Source of the DNA: Cupriavidus necator
GTDB taxonomy: Bacteria > Pseudomonadota > Gammaproteobacteria > Burkholderiales > Burkholderiaceae
Direction of reading: 5' to 3'
Assembly (NCBI GenBank): GCA_022041995.1
Contig: CP074381.1
Span: 744,001-808,000 of the forward strand
DNA: 64,000 nucleotides
Below are positions 39,406-48,189 of this stretch, piece by piece; the stretch's first letter is position 1, and each line of letters opens with the position of its first letter. The notes under the pieces were generated by a model, which worked only from the letters and a program-made list of their open reading frames with translations, was not told the origin of the DNA and searched no databases. A program made the position numbers and the translations under genes.

Positions 39406-40101
39406 GTGGAACTGCTGTCTTCCACCACATTCTGGATTGCGTTGGGATCGATCATCCTGACCAATATCGTCCTGTCCGGCGACAACGCGGTAGTGATCGC
39501 GCTCGCCTCGCGCAACCTGCCGCCCGCCCAGCAGAAGAAGGCCATCTTCTGGGGCAGCGCCGCCGCCATCATCATGCGCGTGGTGCTGACCGTGGCTGCG
39601 GTCAAGCTGCTGAGCCTGCCGTACCTGAAGATCATCGGCGCCGTGCTGCTGGTCTACATCGGCGTGCAACTGCTGACCGGCGAAGACGACGAGGACGGCC
39701 ACGACGCCAAGGACAATATCTGGGCCGCCATCCGCACTATCCTGATTGCCGACCTGGTGATGTCGCTCGACAACGTGGTGGCCGTGGCCGCCGCCGCCCA
39801 GAAGGGCCCCGAAGGCAGCCAGCTGATGCTGCTGATCCTGGGCCTGGGCCTGTCGATCCCGCTGATCGTGTTCGGCAGCACCATCCTGCTCAAGGTGATG
39901 GAACGCTTCCCAGTCATCATCGTGCTGGGCGCCGCGCTGCTGGGCTACCTGGCCGGCGAAATGCTGGTCAGCGATCCGATCGACGCCGCCTGGTTCGAAG
40001 TCCACGTGCCGCACGCCCACCTGGTATTCGGCGCCGTGGGCGCGATCCTGGTGGTGCTCATGGGCAAGCTGCTGAGCCGCCGGTCGGCGCAGACGGCCTG
40101 A
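39406..40101 (+). CDS. TerC-family integral membrane protein (YjbE/Alx-like)
   Basis: 231 residues, about seven membrane helices, from GTG 39406 behind AAGGAG. The TerC core repeats are SGDNAVVIALASRNLPPAQQ (about 25-45) and DLVMSLDNVVAVAAAAQKGP (about 115-135), each with the conserved Asp that is thought to bind metal. Members take part in manganese export or protein metalation. There is no Ter operon here, so tellurite resistance is not implied. Confidence 0.9.
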   Translation: MELLSSTTFWIALGSIILTNIVLSGDNAVVIALASRNLPPAQQKKAIFWGSAAAIIMRVVLTVAAVKLLSLPYLKIIGAVLLVYIGVQLLTGEDDEDGHDAKDNIWAAIRTILIADLVMSLDNVVAVAAAAQKGPEGSQLMLLILGLGLSIPLIVFGSTILLKVMERFPVIIVLGAALLGYLAGEMLVSDPIDAAWFEVHVPHAHLVFGAVGAILVVLMGKLLSRRSAQTA

Positions 40102-40120
40102 CAAGACTGCGCACAGGCGA

Positions 40121-40150
40121 GAAGGGCGGCCAAGCGGCCGCCCTTCTTTC
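40121..40150 (+). terminator. intrinsic terminator after terC
   Basis: GAAGGGCGGCC (40121-40131) and GGCCGCCCTTC (40136-40146) form a perfect stem with a four-base loop, followed by TTTC. Confidence 0.85.
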
Positions 40151-40170
40151 ATTGGTGGCCCGGCAATGCG

Positions 40171-40303
40171 ATTGTCGGTGCCTTAGCCAACTAACTCATG
40201 TGAGTGATCGCACATTTTGTCGGTTTACGCCGTGCTAGCGGGCGCAGATGACAAATTTTGGCGCATCCGGCAAGCATCCCCTGATGGGTGACGAAATTTG
40301 TCG
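40171..40303. promoter_or_regulatory. cluster of TTTGTCG motifs upstream of the pilin promoter
   Basis: ATTGTCG (40171-40177), ATTTTGTCG (40214-40222), AAAATTTGTC on the minus strand (40250-40259) and AAATTTGTCG (40294-40303). The last two make a perfect GACAAATTT / AAATTTGTC inverted repeat 40 bases apart. They occupy about -30 to -165 relative to the sigma-54-like promoter, where an enhancer-binding protein such as PilR would sit; TGTC-type sites are reported for PilR in Pseudomonas. Confidence 0.45.
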
Positions 40304-40333
40304 CTTTTCACCCCCTACGGACGGGGATGCCGC

Positions 40334-40349
40334 TGGCACGCTTACTGCT
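40334..40349 (+). promoter_or_regulatory. putative sigma-54 promoter of the pilin gene
   Basis: TGGCACGCTTACTGCT against the consensus TGGCACG-N4-TTGCW: one mismatch, with the GG and GC dinucleotides correctly ten bases apart. It lies 71 bases upstream of the pilin ATG. Confidence 0.6.
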
Positions 40350-40419
40350 CAATCGTCCCCGCGTCACGAAAAACGAAGACGTGCAACGCTTAACCAAAAT
40401 CTCTTCGAGGGGTCAAATC

Positions 40420-40887
40420 ATGCAACGGGTACAACAACTGAAGAAGCTGGGCCGTCGAGTCCAGAAGGGCTTTACGCTGATCGAACTGATGATCGTGGTG
40501 GCGATCATTGGTATTTTGGCGGCTATTGCTATTCCGCAGTATCAGGATTATGTGACGCGTAGCCGGTGGTCGGATAACTTCTCTCAAGTTGCCCCGCTGA
40601 AGCTGGCCGTCGCAGAGTGTACTCAATTGAGCAATGGGGTTATTGCTGCGAAGTGCGATACTGACGTTTTGCTCAAGGCAGCCACCGGCTACCCATCGCT
40701 TCCCACGCCTGTTAATGGCACTGTTACGCTGACGGCCGCCACTGGCGCCATCGTAATTACGGGCAAGGCGGCCCTGCTGGGATGCGAAGTAACGCTGACC
40801 CCGGATATTACTGATCCGAACGCGATGAAATGGGTTGCCTCGAATTCGGGGGCCGCGCCCTGCACGAGGGCCAAGACTGGAATCTGA
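40420..40887 (+). CDS. pilA: type IV pilin, major subunit-like (PilA)
   Basis: A 155-residue prepilin. The cleavage motif is [20 protein letters not shown] with Glu5 of the mature protein, followed by [14 protein letters not shown]. The leader from ATG 40420 is 17 residues, longer than the usual 6-7 of type IVa pilins. The globular part has four Cys, including GCEVTLTPD and [10 protein letters not shown] near the end, which can form the D-region disulfide. A putative sigma-54 promoter and repeated TTTGTCG motifs precede it, fitting PilS/PilR control. A terminator follows, then a PglL-like gene that may glycosylate this pilin. The local GC content is lower than in neighbours. Confidence 0.92.
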   Translation: MQRVQQLKKLGRRVQKGFTLIELMIVVAIIGILAAIAIPQYQDYVTRSRWSDNFSQVAPLKLAVAECTQLSNGVIAAKCDTDVLLKAATGYPSLPTPVNGTVTLTAATGAIVITGKAALLGCEVTLTPDITDPNAMKWVASNSGAAPCTRAKTGI

Positions 40888-40906
40888 GTTTCGCTTGCTC
40901 AGCCTC

Positions 40907-40929
40907 AAAGCGCCTTCGGGCGCTTTTTC
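40907..40929 (+). terminator. intrinsic terminator after the pilin gene
   Basis: AAAGCGCC-TTCG-GGCGCTTT with a stable UUCG tetraloop, followed by TTCT. It separates pilin from the next gene. Confidence 0.88.
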
Positions 40930-40979
40930 TTTCCCCATTCACCAAGCTATCATGCGCCTTTTCCCCACCAAGGCACCGC

Positions 40980-42788
40980 ATGCCGCAGCCCAGGACCGCC
41001 ATCCCGGCGATCTACCTAGCCTTCACGATTACCGTCCCGCTGCTGGTATCCCGACATACCCTGCCGCTCGCGACCTTCTACGGTGAATGGGCCTGCGCAC
41101 TTCTGTTCTCTCTTGCCGCCCTGAGCCTCATCGCCGGCGCAAGGCAGGCGGGCGCTGCCAATGGCAAGGCAGTCCCTTGGGTAGTCTTGGTTCCGCTGTG
41201 GCTCATCCTCACCAGCCTGGTCCAGGCGGCCTCTGGCGCCATTGACTACACCGGAAGCCGCCTCGCCTCCCAACTGACGTTGGCGCTCGGCGCGGTGGTC
41301 ATGTGTGCCGCCTTGCGCCAGGCCCGCAGCGCCGACAATGAAGCGAGGCAAAGCCTCACCACAGCCATCGCCGTCGCCTTCTTCATCGCCGGCCTTTTCG
41401 GCACCTTGGCGCAGTGGGCGCAGCTGTTCCATCTCGAGTCCAAGTCCTTCGGCTTCGTCTCCACCTATTTCTACGACGACAACCGCCGCCTCTGGGGCAA
41501 CCTCAACCAGCCCAATCATCAAGCCACCGTTGAAGGACTAGCACTGGTGGCATCCGTATGGCTTGCCTCGCGCGGATCGCTGCGCTTCCCGATGTGGCTG
41601 GTCGCCGTGGCATTGCTGGAAAGCGGCATCGTATTGTCCGGCTCGCGCACCGGCGTGCTTCACGTCGGGCTAGCGGCCACATATGCGCTGGTCGCGGCAT
41701 GGCTTGCGCGAGACGTGAGCCGCGATGCCGACCCGATCCGCCGCCCGCCTGGCCTGATCGTCGCGGCGGTTGCGTTGGTCGTGATGCTGCTTGTCTTGCA
41801 GCCGGCGATCAAGGCAGCAGGACAGACATTCGACTGGCACCTGTTCGATACGATTGCACAACTGAAGGCCGAGGACCAGGTTTCCGCACGCAGCGCGCTG
41901 TGGGCGCATGCGCTGGCAATGTTCCGCTCCCACCCCTGGTTCGGCGTAGGCTGGGGCGAGTTCGGCTGGGCCCAGTTCCAACAGTTGCAGCAAGTCGGCG
42001 TAAAGGTGGAAATGTCCCTGCACGCCCACAACGCCATTCTCGACCTGCTGGCGAAGACGGGCATCGTCGGCACCGCCGGCGTGGGCCTGATCCTGCTGGC
42101 GTGGCTATGGCGCGTGGTTCGCGTTCGCTTGTGGCATGGCGATAGCGCGGAGCGCAAGCAGACTGTGCTGGTGCTCACCTGGCTGGCGATGCTGTGCGGG
42201 CATTCGATGCTCGAATACCCGCTGCACTACCTGTATTTCTTCCTGCCGTTCTGCTTCATGCTCGGTTGGCTGGAGCCGTCGGGCTTCGGGCGCTGGCGCG
42301 TGCCGATACCAGTGGCACGGGGGCTGGCGATCGCGTTTGTCGTGGTGGCTGCGGCGGTGCTGGCCACCATGTGGCAAGACTACCGCCGCGCCGAAGCCCG
42401 CGAATATGCCAGCAGTGAAGGCCGCAACGCCTTGCCGATGCCGCGCTTCTGGTTCCGCCAGCATGCACAGGCCGATGCTGCCGGCCTGGCCACCATTACG
42501 CCGGCCAATGCGGCAGAGTTGTTGCCCGCCCACATCGCCGCCGTCCACCTGCTGCCTACACCGACCATGATCGCACGCACCGCATGGCTGCTGGCGCTGA
42601 CCGGCGATCCCGCGCAAGGCCGGCAGTGGATGGAACGGCTGCGCTGGTACTACCTTGGCGATGAAGTCGCGCAATACGCTGAGATTGCGAAAGCTTGCCG
42701 CAGTCTGGCACCAGACGAACGCCCGCAGGCATTCTGCGCATGGGTTGGCGACCGTTCGCGCCGGTATTCCGAATGGCCTCGGGACTGA
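40980..42788 (+). CDS. O-antigen-ligase/PglL-type oligosaccharyltransferase
   Basis: A polytopic inner-membrane protein, 602 residues, with about 11-12 helices in the first ~480 and a soluble C-terminal part. The Wzy_C ligase region is seen as SGSRTGVLHVGLAATYALVA and the loop MSLHAHNAILDLLAKTGIVG, where His in HN is the conserved residue. NLNQPNHQATVEGLAL is typical of PglL/PilO ligases. Such enzymes move a lipid-linked glycan onto pilin Ser/Thr in the periplasm. Adjacency to the pilin, 93 bases downstream of it, supports that role. ATG 40980 fits the first helix; WaaL-type O-antigen ligation is the alternative. Confidence 0.82.
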   Translation: MPQPRTAIPAIYLAFTITVPLLVSRHTLPLATFYGEWACALLFSLAALSLIAGARQAGAANGKAVPWVVLVPLWLILTSLVQAASGAIDYTGSRLASQLTLALGAVVMCAALRQARSADNEARQSLTTAIAVAFFIAGLFGTLAQWAQLFHLESKSFGFVSTYFYDDNRRLWGNLNQPNHQATVEGLALVASVWLASRGSLRFPMWLVAVALLESGIVLSGSRTGVLHVGLAATYALVAAWLARDVSRDADPIRRPPGLIVAAVALVVMLLVLQPAIKAAGQTFDWHLFDTIAQLKAEDQVSARSALWAHALAMFRSHPWFGVGWGEFGWAQFQQLQQVGVKVEMSLHAHNAILDLLAKTGIVGTAGVGLILLAWLWRVVRVRLWHGDSAERKQTVLVLTWLAMLCGHSMLEYPLHYLYFFLPFCFMLGWLEPSGFGRWRVPIPVARGLAIAFVVVAAAVLATMWQDYRRAEAREYASSEGRNALPMPRFWFRQHAQADAAGLATITPANAAELLPAHIAAVHLLPTPTMIARTAWLLALTGDPAQGRQWMERLRWYYLGDEVAQYAEIAKACRSLAPDERPQAFCAWVGDRSRRYSEWPRD

Positions 42789-42789
42789 C

Positions 42790-43317
42790 TTAATAGTACG
42801 GATACGGGCTGTAGTAGACCGGCGGCGGGGGCGGCGGATAGTAATAGCGCGGCGCCGGCGGCGGTGCGGCGGCGACGCGTCCAGGGACTGGCACGCGGTT
42901 TCCGCTGGCGTACATGCACTGTACGTAGGCGGCATCGTATTGCTGCTGCGTGCCGTAACCCGCGTACTGCGCATTGCCCGCGCCCACTGCCGCGCCGGTC
43001 AGCAGGCCGACGCCGGCGCCCACGGCCGCACCCGACCCGCCATTGAAGGCAGCACCGGCCGCGGCGCCCAGCGCGGTGCCGACCACCGCGCTGCCGACGG
43101 CGGCAGTGTTGGCGGCCTGCGATGATGAGACACCGCCCACTCGCCCCAAGGCGAACTGCCGGCAGTTGTAGTCGTCGGCGCGGAACTGGTCGAAGCTTTT
43201 GCCGGTACCGGGCATCGCCATCACGCTGGGGCCAGCGGGCATCACGGCGCAGGCGCCGAGGATGGTGGTAAGGGCGAGGGTGGCCACGGCCAGCGTGGCC
43301 CGGGTCAGGGTATGCAT
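42790..43317 (-). CDS. glycine-zipper lipoprotein
   Basis: 175 residues from ATG 43317 (MHTLTRATLAVATLALTTIL). The lipobox LGAC places the lipidated Cys at residue 23. The middle has a Gly/Ala zipper (SAVVGTALGAAAGAAFNGGS; VGAGVGLLTGAAVGAG), a membrane-inserting repeat of outer-membrane stress lipoproteins. The C-terminus is Pro/Tyr-rich (APRYYYPPPPPPVYYSPYPYY). Probably outer-membrane anchored. The stop is two bases from the convergent ligase stop. Confidence 0.85.
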   Translation of the reverse strand: MHTLTRATLAVATLALTTILGACAVMPAGPSVMAMPGTGKSFDQFRADDYNCRQFALGRVGGVSSSQAANTAAVGSAVVGTALGAAAGAAFNGGSGAAVGAGVGLLTGAAVGAGNAQYAGYGTQQQYDAAYVQCMYASGNRVPVPGRVAAAPPPAPRYYYPPPPPPVYYSPYPYY

Positions 43318-43331
43318 GGTGTCACCCCGCA

Positions 43332-43748
43332 TCAGGAGTTGGCCGGAGGTTGCGCCGGTACGCGTTGCCAGCCGCCGGGGCAGGAAGGCACATAGGGGTA
43401 GTAGCCTTCTGGCTGGTTGCAGTGGTACCACCAGCCCGGTTCCGGTGCTACTCCGTCCGGGCCGGGGACCGGCACGGGGCCGTTCGGTCCCTGTTCGATG
43501 TACTGCGGCGGCGCCGCGGGCGGGTAGTAGTACGGGGCGGGGTAGCCATACGGGTAGCCGCCGTAGAACATGCCGGGCCCGAAATAGAGACCCACGCCGA
43601 CGCTGGTACGCGTCTTGATAAAGCCGCCGCGTGCGTCGCTATCGTGTAAAGCGGCATCGTGGAGATCGGCCCGCCCGGCGAGGGCGGCGCCGCTTGCGGC
43701 CGTGGCCGCCAGTGCCAGGGCGATCTGGCAGAGCATGCGCCCGTTCAT
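43332..43748 (-). CDS. secreted Tyr/Pro/Gly-rich protein of unknown function
   Basis: Function not recognised. 138 residues from ATG 43748 with the Sec signal MNGRMLCQIALALAATAASG and an ALAG cleavage site near residue 25. The mature part has VGVGLYFGPGMFYGGYPYGY and PAPYYYPPAAPPQYIEQGPN, then two Cys in WWYHCNQPEGYYPYVPSCPG. Only 14 bases from the downstream glycine-zipper lipoprotein gene, so they form a pair of Tyr/Pro-rich envelope proteins. Confidence 0.8.
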   Translation of the reverse strand: MNGRMLCQIALALAATAASGAALAGRADLHDAALHDSDARGGFIKTRTSVGVGLYFGPGMFYGGYPYGYPAPYYYPPAAPPQYIEQGPNGPVPVPGPDGVAPEPGWWYHCNQPEGYYPYVPSCPGGWQRVPAQPPANS

Positions 43749-43976
43749 GGTATCCACCTCATCCCCGCGCGCACCGCATGGCACGCCACGGACAGGGTCA
43801 GCAGGCCGCAATCATTGCCGGCCTGCATTCATATTGAATACCAAATTGTCCCGCGCTGGCACCACGGCGGCGCGGCTGGAAATGCGGCGTTACCTTTATT
43901 ACCGGGGAACGACGCTGGCATAAGACGTCATGACACAGCCCATCGCGGCGCGTGTTGCAGGCGTCACGTAAGAAGG

Positions 43977-44456
43977 TCAGCCGGCCGCCACCCAATCCCC
44001 CGACTTGCCCCCATGCTTTTCCAGCAGCTTCACATTGCCGATCACCATGCCGCGGTCCACTGCCTTGCACATGTCGTAGATCGTCAGCAGCGCCACCTGC
44101 ACGCCGGTCAGCGCTTCCATCTCCACGCCGGTCTGGCCACGGGTCTCGGTGCGCACGGTGCATGCGACGGTGGCGGTGGCCTCGTCCAGCGCGAACTCGA
44201 CCGCCACCTTGGTCAGGCCGATCGGGTGGCATAGCGGGATCAGGTCGGCGGTGCGCTTGGTGGCCATGATCGCCGCCACGCGGGCGATGCCGATCACGTC
44301 GCCTTTCCTGGCGCTGCCGTCGCGCACCAGCGCGAAGGTGGCGGGCTGCATGGTGATGGTGCCAGTGGCCACGGCGACGCGGTGGGTGCTGGCCTTGTCG
44401 CCGACGTCGACCATGTGGGCTTGTCCGGCGGTATCGAAATGGGTGAGCTGGGTCAT
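43977..44456 (-). CDS. moaC: cyclic pyranopterin monophosphate synthase
   Basis: MoaC converts the 3',8-cyclo-GTP made by MoaA into cyclic pyranopterin monophosphate in molybdenum cofactor synthesis. The 159 residues start [20 protein letters not shown]. The active-site segments are [13 protein letters not shown] and [20 protein letters not shown] followed by CKAVDRGM, all conserved. No other moa gene is near. It is divergent from the protease gene, with 97 bases between starts. Confidence 0.95.
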   Translation of the reverse strand: MTQLTHFDTAGQAHMVDVGDKASTHRVAVATGTITMQPATFALVRDGSARKGDVIGIARVAAIMATKRTADLIPLCHPIGLTKVAVEFALDEATATVACTVRTETRGQTGVEMEALTGVQVALLTIYDMCKAVDRGMVIGNVKLLEKHGGKSGDWVAAG

Positions 44457-44553
44457 GATCGAGCGCTTCAGTGCGAACTGTGTGCAGGTGGCCGCCAGCG
44501 TCCTTGGGAAGCATCCGATGGGAACGGCCACGGGAGGCCGCTATCATAGCAAC

Positions 44554-46392
44554 ATGCCAAAACACCCATCGCTTCGCAGGTCTGCCGCACGCGGCCCTGG
44601 CGCCGTGGCGGACGCTGTTCCTGCCGGTTCTGCGTCACATCGGGCCGGCGCCGGCCATTGCCGCGCTGGCGGCGCATGGACGCCATGGCGGCGGCCGCTG
44701 GCGGCGCTGCTGGCGCTGACGTTCGCGGCGCCGGCCTGGCCCCAGGGTACGCCGCGCACGACCACGGCGCCAGCCACGCCAGTGGCGTCTGCGCCCGTGG
44801 CCAGGCCGGCGCAGCCGGTGCCGGCCATCTCGGGCGAGGCCAGCGACCAGGTCTATGACAACCTGAACCGCAGCGTGAAGGCGGGCCAGAAGTCTGAGTT
44901 CGGCCTGCGCACCAACAACGCGGTGGTGGAGGCCGGCGGCGTGCAGCTGCCGGACCTGGGCGACCCGTCCACCGCGTCGCTGTCGCCCGACATGGAAAAG
45001 CGCCTGGGCGACCGCATCATGCGCGATATCCGCCGCGACCCGCAGTACGTGCCGGATCCGCTGCTGTCCGATTACCTGAACGCACTGGGCTACCGGCTGG
45101 TGCAGGCGGCGCGGCGCCAGAATATCTCCGGTTCGACCGGTGCCGGCACCTTTGCCACCGGCTTTGACCTGTTCGCGGTGCGTGACCGCAGCATCAACGC
45201 GTTTGCGCTGCCGGGCGGCTATATCGGCGTGCATACCGGGCTGCTGGTGCAGTCCGATACGGAATCGGAACTGGCTTCGGTGCTGGGCCATGAAATCGGC
45301 CACGTGATGCAGCGGCATATCGCGCGCGGCATCACCTCGCAGGACCAGTCGATGTGGATCGCGCTGGCCTCGATGGTGCTGGCGGGCCTGGCCGCCACGC
45401 GCAGCCCGGACGCCGCGGCGGCGCTGGCCATGGGCGGGCAGGGCGCGGCCATCGCCAACCAGCTGTCGTTCTCGCGCGGGGCCGAGCGCGAGGCGGACCG
45501 GGTCGGCTTCCAGATCCTGACCGCGGCGGGGTTCGACCCGCAGGGCATGCCGGACTTCTTCATGCGGCTGCAGCGCGCATCGGGGACTGCGGAAAACTCG
45601 GTGCCGTCCTATGTGCGGACCCACCCGCTGACCTCCGAGCGGATTGCCGACATGCAGGATCGCGTCAGGCATGTCGCGGCGCGCAAGGTGTCCAACACGC
45701 CGGAGTATGAATTCGCCCGCATGCGGGCCCGCGCGATCCAGGAGAGCTCGCCCAGCGACTTGCAGACTCTGCGCACCGCTTTGCAGGCGCAGATGTCCGG
45801 GGCCTCGACGTTGCGCCTGCCGGCGGTCTATTACGGGATCGCGTTCACGGAGCAGCGCCTGGGCCGCTACGCCGCCGCAGAGCAGGCGCTGGCCGAGGCG
45901 CGCCGGCTCTACGGCAATATCCCCGGCGCCACCTCGGGCAGCCCCATGCTGGATGTGATGGCGGTGGAGCTGGCGCGCGCTCAGGGCCGCGTGCCCGAGG
46001 CGCTCTCCCAGGCCACCGCCTCGATGAAGGCGTTCCCGCTGTCGCATGCGGTGGCGACTGCCTATGCCGATACCCTGGTCGGCTCAGGCCGCTATGAAGA
46101 GGCCGTGCGCTTCCTGCGCGAACGCACGCGCCAGGAGACCAGCCGCAGCGATTGGTGGGAGCTGCTGGCGCGCGCCTACGCGGGCCAGGGCAAGCGCTTG
46201 CAGCAGCACCAGGCGCTGGCCGAGAAGTATGCGATGGACGGCGCCTACCAGGCCGCGATCGAGCAGCTGCAGATCGCGCGCAAGGCTGGCGACGGCGACT
46301 TCTACACGCTGTCCGAGGTCGATGCGCGCCTGCACCAGCTAGAGCGCCAGTACCGCGAGGACAAGCAGGACAACAAGGGCATGCCGAACTGA
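44554..46392 (+). CDS. bepA: BepA/YfgC-like periplasmic M48 metalloprotease with TPR repeats
   Basis: A zinc protease and chaperone that clears stalled outer-membrane proteins such as LptD. The 612 residues have a basic N-terminus, a hydrophobic signal (LAALLALTFAAPAWPQG), the catalytic motif SVLGHEIGHVMQRHIARG (HExxH near residue 248) with the third ligand in SRGAEREADRVG, and a C-terminal TPR half (about 390-600). ATG 44554 gives a ~60-residue pre-signal region that seems long; a start nearer the hydrophobic stretch is possible. The HEIGH-type motif and TPR tail match BepA. Confidence 0.88.
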   Translation: MPKHPSLRRSAARGPGAVADAVPAGSASHRAGAGHCRAGGAWTPWRRPLAALLALTFAAPAWPQGTPRTTTAPATPVASAPVARPAQPVPAISGEASDQVYDNLNRSVKAGQKSEFGLRTNNAVVEAGGVQLPDLGDPSTASLSPDMEKRLGDRIMRDIRRDPQYVPDPLLSDYLNALGYRLVQAARRQNISGSTGAGTFATGFDLFAVRDRSINAFALPGGYIGVHTGLLVQSDTESELASVLGHEIGHVMQRHIARGITSQDQSMWIALASMVLAGLAATRSPDAAAALAMGGQGAAIANQLSFSRGAEREADRVGFQILTAAGFDPQGMPDFFMRLQRASGTAENSVPSYVRTHPLTSERIADMQDRVRHVAARKVSNTPEYEFARMRARAIQESSPSDLQTLRTALQAQMSGASTLRLPAVYYGIAFTEQRLGRYAAAEQALAEARRLYGNIPGATSGSPMLDVMAVELARAQGRVPEALSQATASMKAFPLSHAVATAYADTLVGSGRYEEAVRFLRERTRQETSRSDWWELLARAYAGQGKRLQQHQALAEKYAMDGAYQAAIEQLQIARKAGDGDFYTLSEVDARLHQLERQYREDKQDNKGMPN

Positions 46393-46401
46393 GGCAGGCC
46401 G

Positions 46402-46992
46402 TCAGCCAGCCGGCGGCGCCGGCTGGCGCACGAAGCCAAAGTGCTTCGGCACTTCGCTCTCGGCGATCGGGGCGATCGGGAAGTCATGGCCGGCGTGGTG
46501 GAACACGCCCAAGTCCGCGCCGCAGGCTTCGCCATGCCAGGTGCTGGCGCCGCTGAACAGTTCCAGGTCGTGGTCGTGCAGCAGGGCGGCCTGCTGTGCC
46601 GGCGGGCTGCCTTGCGCCATGCCCTCGACTGCGCCGGCCAGCACCACGTTGCCGTGTTCGTCGGCGTAGCAGGCTTGCAGCGTGAAGGCCTGCTGCGTGG
46701 TCGTGCGCAACGCGCCCTCATGCAGCCGCACGACCCACGGCGCATAGCCCAGCGATACGAACACCCGCTGCGGACCGTTCTGGAAGTACCAGGCGCCGCG
46801 CTCGTCGCACAGGTAGTTGCGTTCGATAAAGCCGATCAGCGCTTCATGGCGGATCGGGTCGCCAGACAGCCCGTGCTGCTGGGCGTATTCATTGCGCAGG
46901 CGCCACTGGCCGCGACGGTCCAGTGCCAGCCAGCCGTAGGCATTGGGCACGTTGGGCCAGCGTGCCATGGCTTGCCTGACGATCTCGTCCAT
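46402..46992 (-). CDS. conserved protein of unknown function, DUF2946-unrelated
   Basis: Function not recognised. The 196-residue cytosolic protein begins MDEIVRQAMARWPNVPNAYG and carries the motif LALDRRGQWRLRNEYAQQHG, then FIERNYLCDERGAWYFQNGP and FVSLGYAPWVVRL. It is Trp/His-rich near the end (LFHDH-like LLHDHDLELFSGAST, GVFHHAGHDFP). No signal peptide, helix or catalytic motif is obvious. It looks like a beta-rich domain conserved in Burkholderiaceae. The start is 41 bases from the stop of the YheT-like gene. Confidence 0.7.
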   Translation of the reverse strand: MDEIVRQAMARWPNVPNAYGWLALDRRGQWRLRNEYAQQHGLSGDPIRHEALIGFIERNYLCDERGAWYFQNGPQRVFVSLGYAPWVVRLHEGALRTTTQQAFTLQACYADEHGNVVLAGAVEGMAQGSPPAQQAALLHDHDLELFSGASTWHGEACGADLGVFHHAGHDFPIAPIAESEVPKHFGFVRQPAPPAG

Positions 46993-47033
46993 GTCTGTCT
47001 CCTCGGCGGACCGTTGGGGGGACTGCGCCCGCC

Positions 47034-48128
47034 TTACATCATGCTGTCAAAAAATCTCAGGATCCGTGCCGGCAGCCATTCAATATCGCCGCTGAAGCGC
47101 CCGTCGGGCAGCAGCGGCAGGTGCCGGCGCCAGCCCTCGGGCGGGGTCATGAAGCCGACATGGCCGCCGTGCTCGGGCTGTTCCAGCCATACCTGGGGGC
47201 TGGCTTCGGCCGGGCCGGGCAGGTGCCGGGCCGGCAGGAACGGATCGTTGCGCGCATTGAGCACCAGCGTGGGCACGGCGATGTCGCGCAGCACGGGTTT
47301 GCTGGAGGCGCGGCGCCAGTAGTCGTCGGTATCGATAAAGCCGTGCAGCGGCGCGGTGACGACGTTGTCGAAGGCGTACAGGTCGCGGCTGGCAAGCATC
47401 GTGTCGCGGTCGAACAGGCCCGGGAACTGCCCCAGCTTGGCCAGCGACTTGCGCTTGAGCGTCTGCAGGAACATGCGCGTGTAGACCAGGTTGAAGCCGG
47501 CCGACAGCGCCGCGCCACCGGCAGCCAGGTCCAGCGGCGCAGAGATCGCCGCGGCCGCATGCACGTGGCCGGCGCTGGTGCCGTCTTCGCCCAGGAAGCG
47601 CAGCAGCGCGTTACCGCCCAGCGAGATCCCCACCACCAGCAGCTTGCGCCCGTTGGCGCAGTGGCGCTGGCGCATGCGTTCCAGCACCCAACGGATCTCG
47701 GCCGAATCGCCCGAGTGGTAGAAGCGCGGCGCCAGGTTGAGCTCGCCCGAGCAGCCGCGGAAATGCGGGATCACGCCCTGCCAGCCGCGCAGGGACAGCG
47801 CCTGCATCAGCGCCTGCGCGTAATGGCTGCCGGAATCGCCCTCCAGTCCGTGGAACATCACCACCAGCGGCGTGTCCGGGCGCACCGGGTGAGTGGTCCA
47901 GTCGAGGTCGATGAAGTCCTGGTCGGGGGTGTCCCAGCGCTCGCGGCGCAAGCTCACGCGCGGCGGGCGGCGCGTGAAGCGCGCGGGGATGATGGTCTGG
48001 GCATGGCCGCCGCGCAGCCACCATGGCATCGGCACGCCTTCGCCGTAGCCATGGCCGGGTGCCGTGGCGGGATCAGCCTGGGCGCCGTGGACGGCCTGGG
48101 GAAGGCGGTGGTGCGGAAGCTGCGTCAT
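47034..48128 (-). CDS. YheT-like alpha/beta hydrolase
   Basis: A 364-residue hydrolase of the YheT (Abhydrolase) family, function unknown; yeast relatives are acyltransferases or esterases. The nucleophile elbow is VVGISLGGNALLRFL, the acid is likely Asp in LNARNDPFLP, and the base His is in HGGHVGFMTP. The N-terminal motif PWWLRGGHAQTIIPARF and LVVMFHGLEGDSGSHYAQAL are family hallmarks. ATG 48128 is chosen. No export signal is seen. Confidence 0.88.
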   Translation of the reverse strand: MTQLPHHRLPQAVHGAQADPATAPGHGYGEGVPMPWWLRGGHAQTIIPARFTRRPPRVSLRRERWDTPDQDFIDLDWTTHPVRPDTPLVVMFHGLEGDSGSHYAQALMQALSLRGWQGVIPHFRGCSGELNLAPRFYHSGDSAEIRWVLERMRQRHCANGRKLLVVGISLGGNALLRFLGEDGTSAGHVHAAAAISAPLDLAAGGAALSAGFNLVYTRMFLQTLKRKSLAKLGQFPGLFDRDTMLASRDLYAFDNVVTAPLHGFIDTDDYWRRASSKPVLRDIAVPTLVLNARNDPFLPARHLPGPAEASPQVWLEQPEHGGHVGFMTPPEGWRRHLPLLPDGRFSGDIEWLPARILRFFDSMM

Positions 48129-48189
48129 GCCGGCGTGGTGTTGCAGCAGGCCGCGGCGCGGCCGTGCGGGTTTAGAACCAGACGGGTTC

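Noticed and set aside
39406..40101. Tellurite resistance determinant
   Set aside because: TerC-family membership alone does not imply tellurite resistance and no other ter genes are present.
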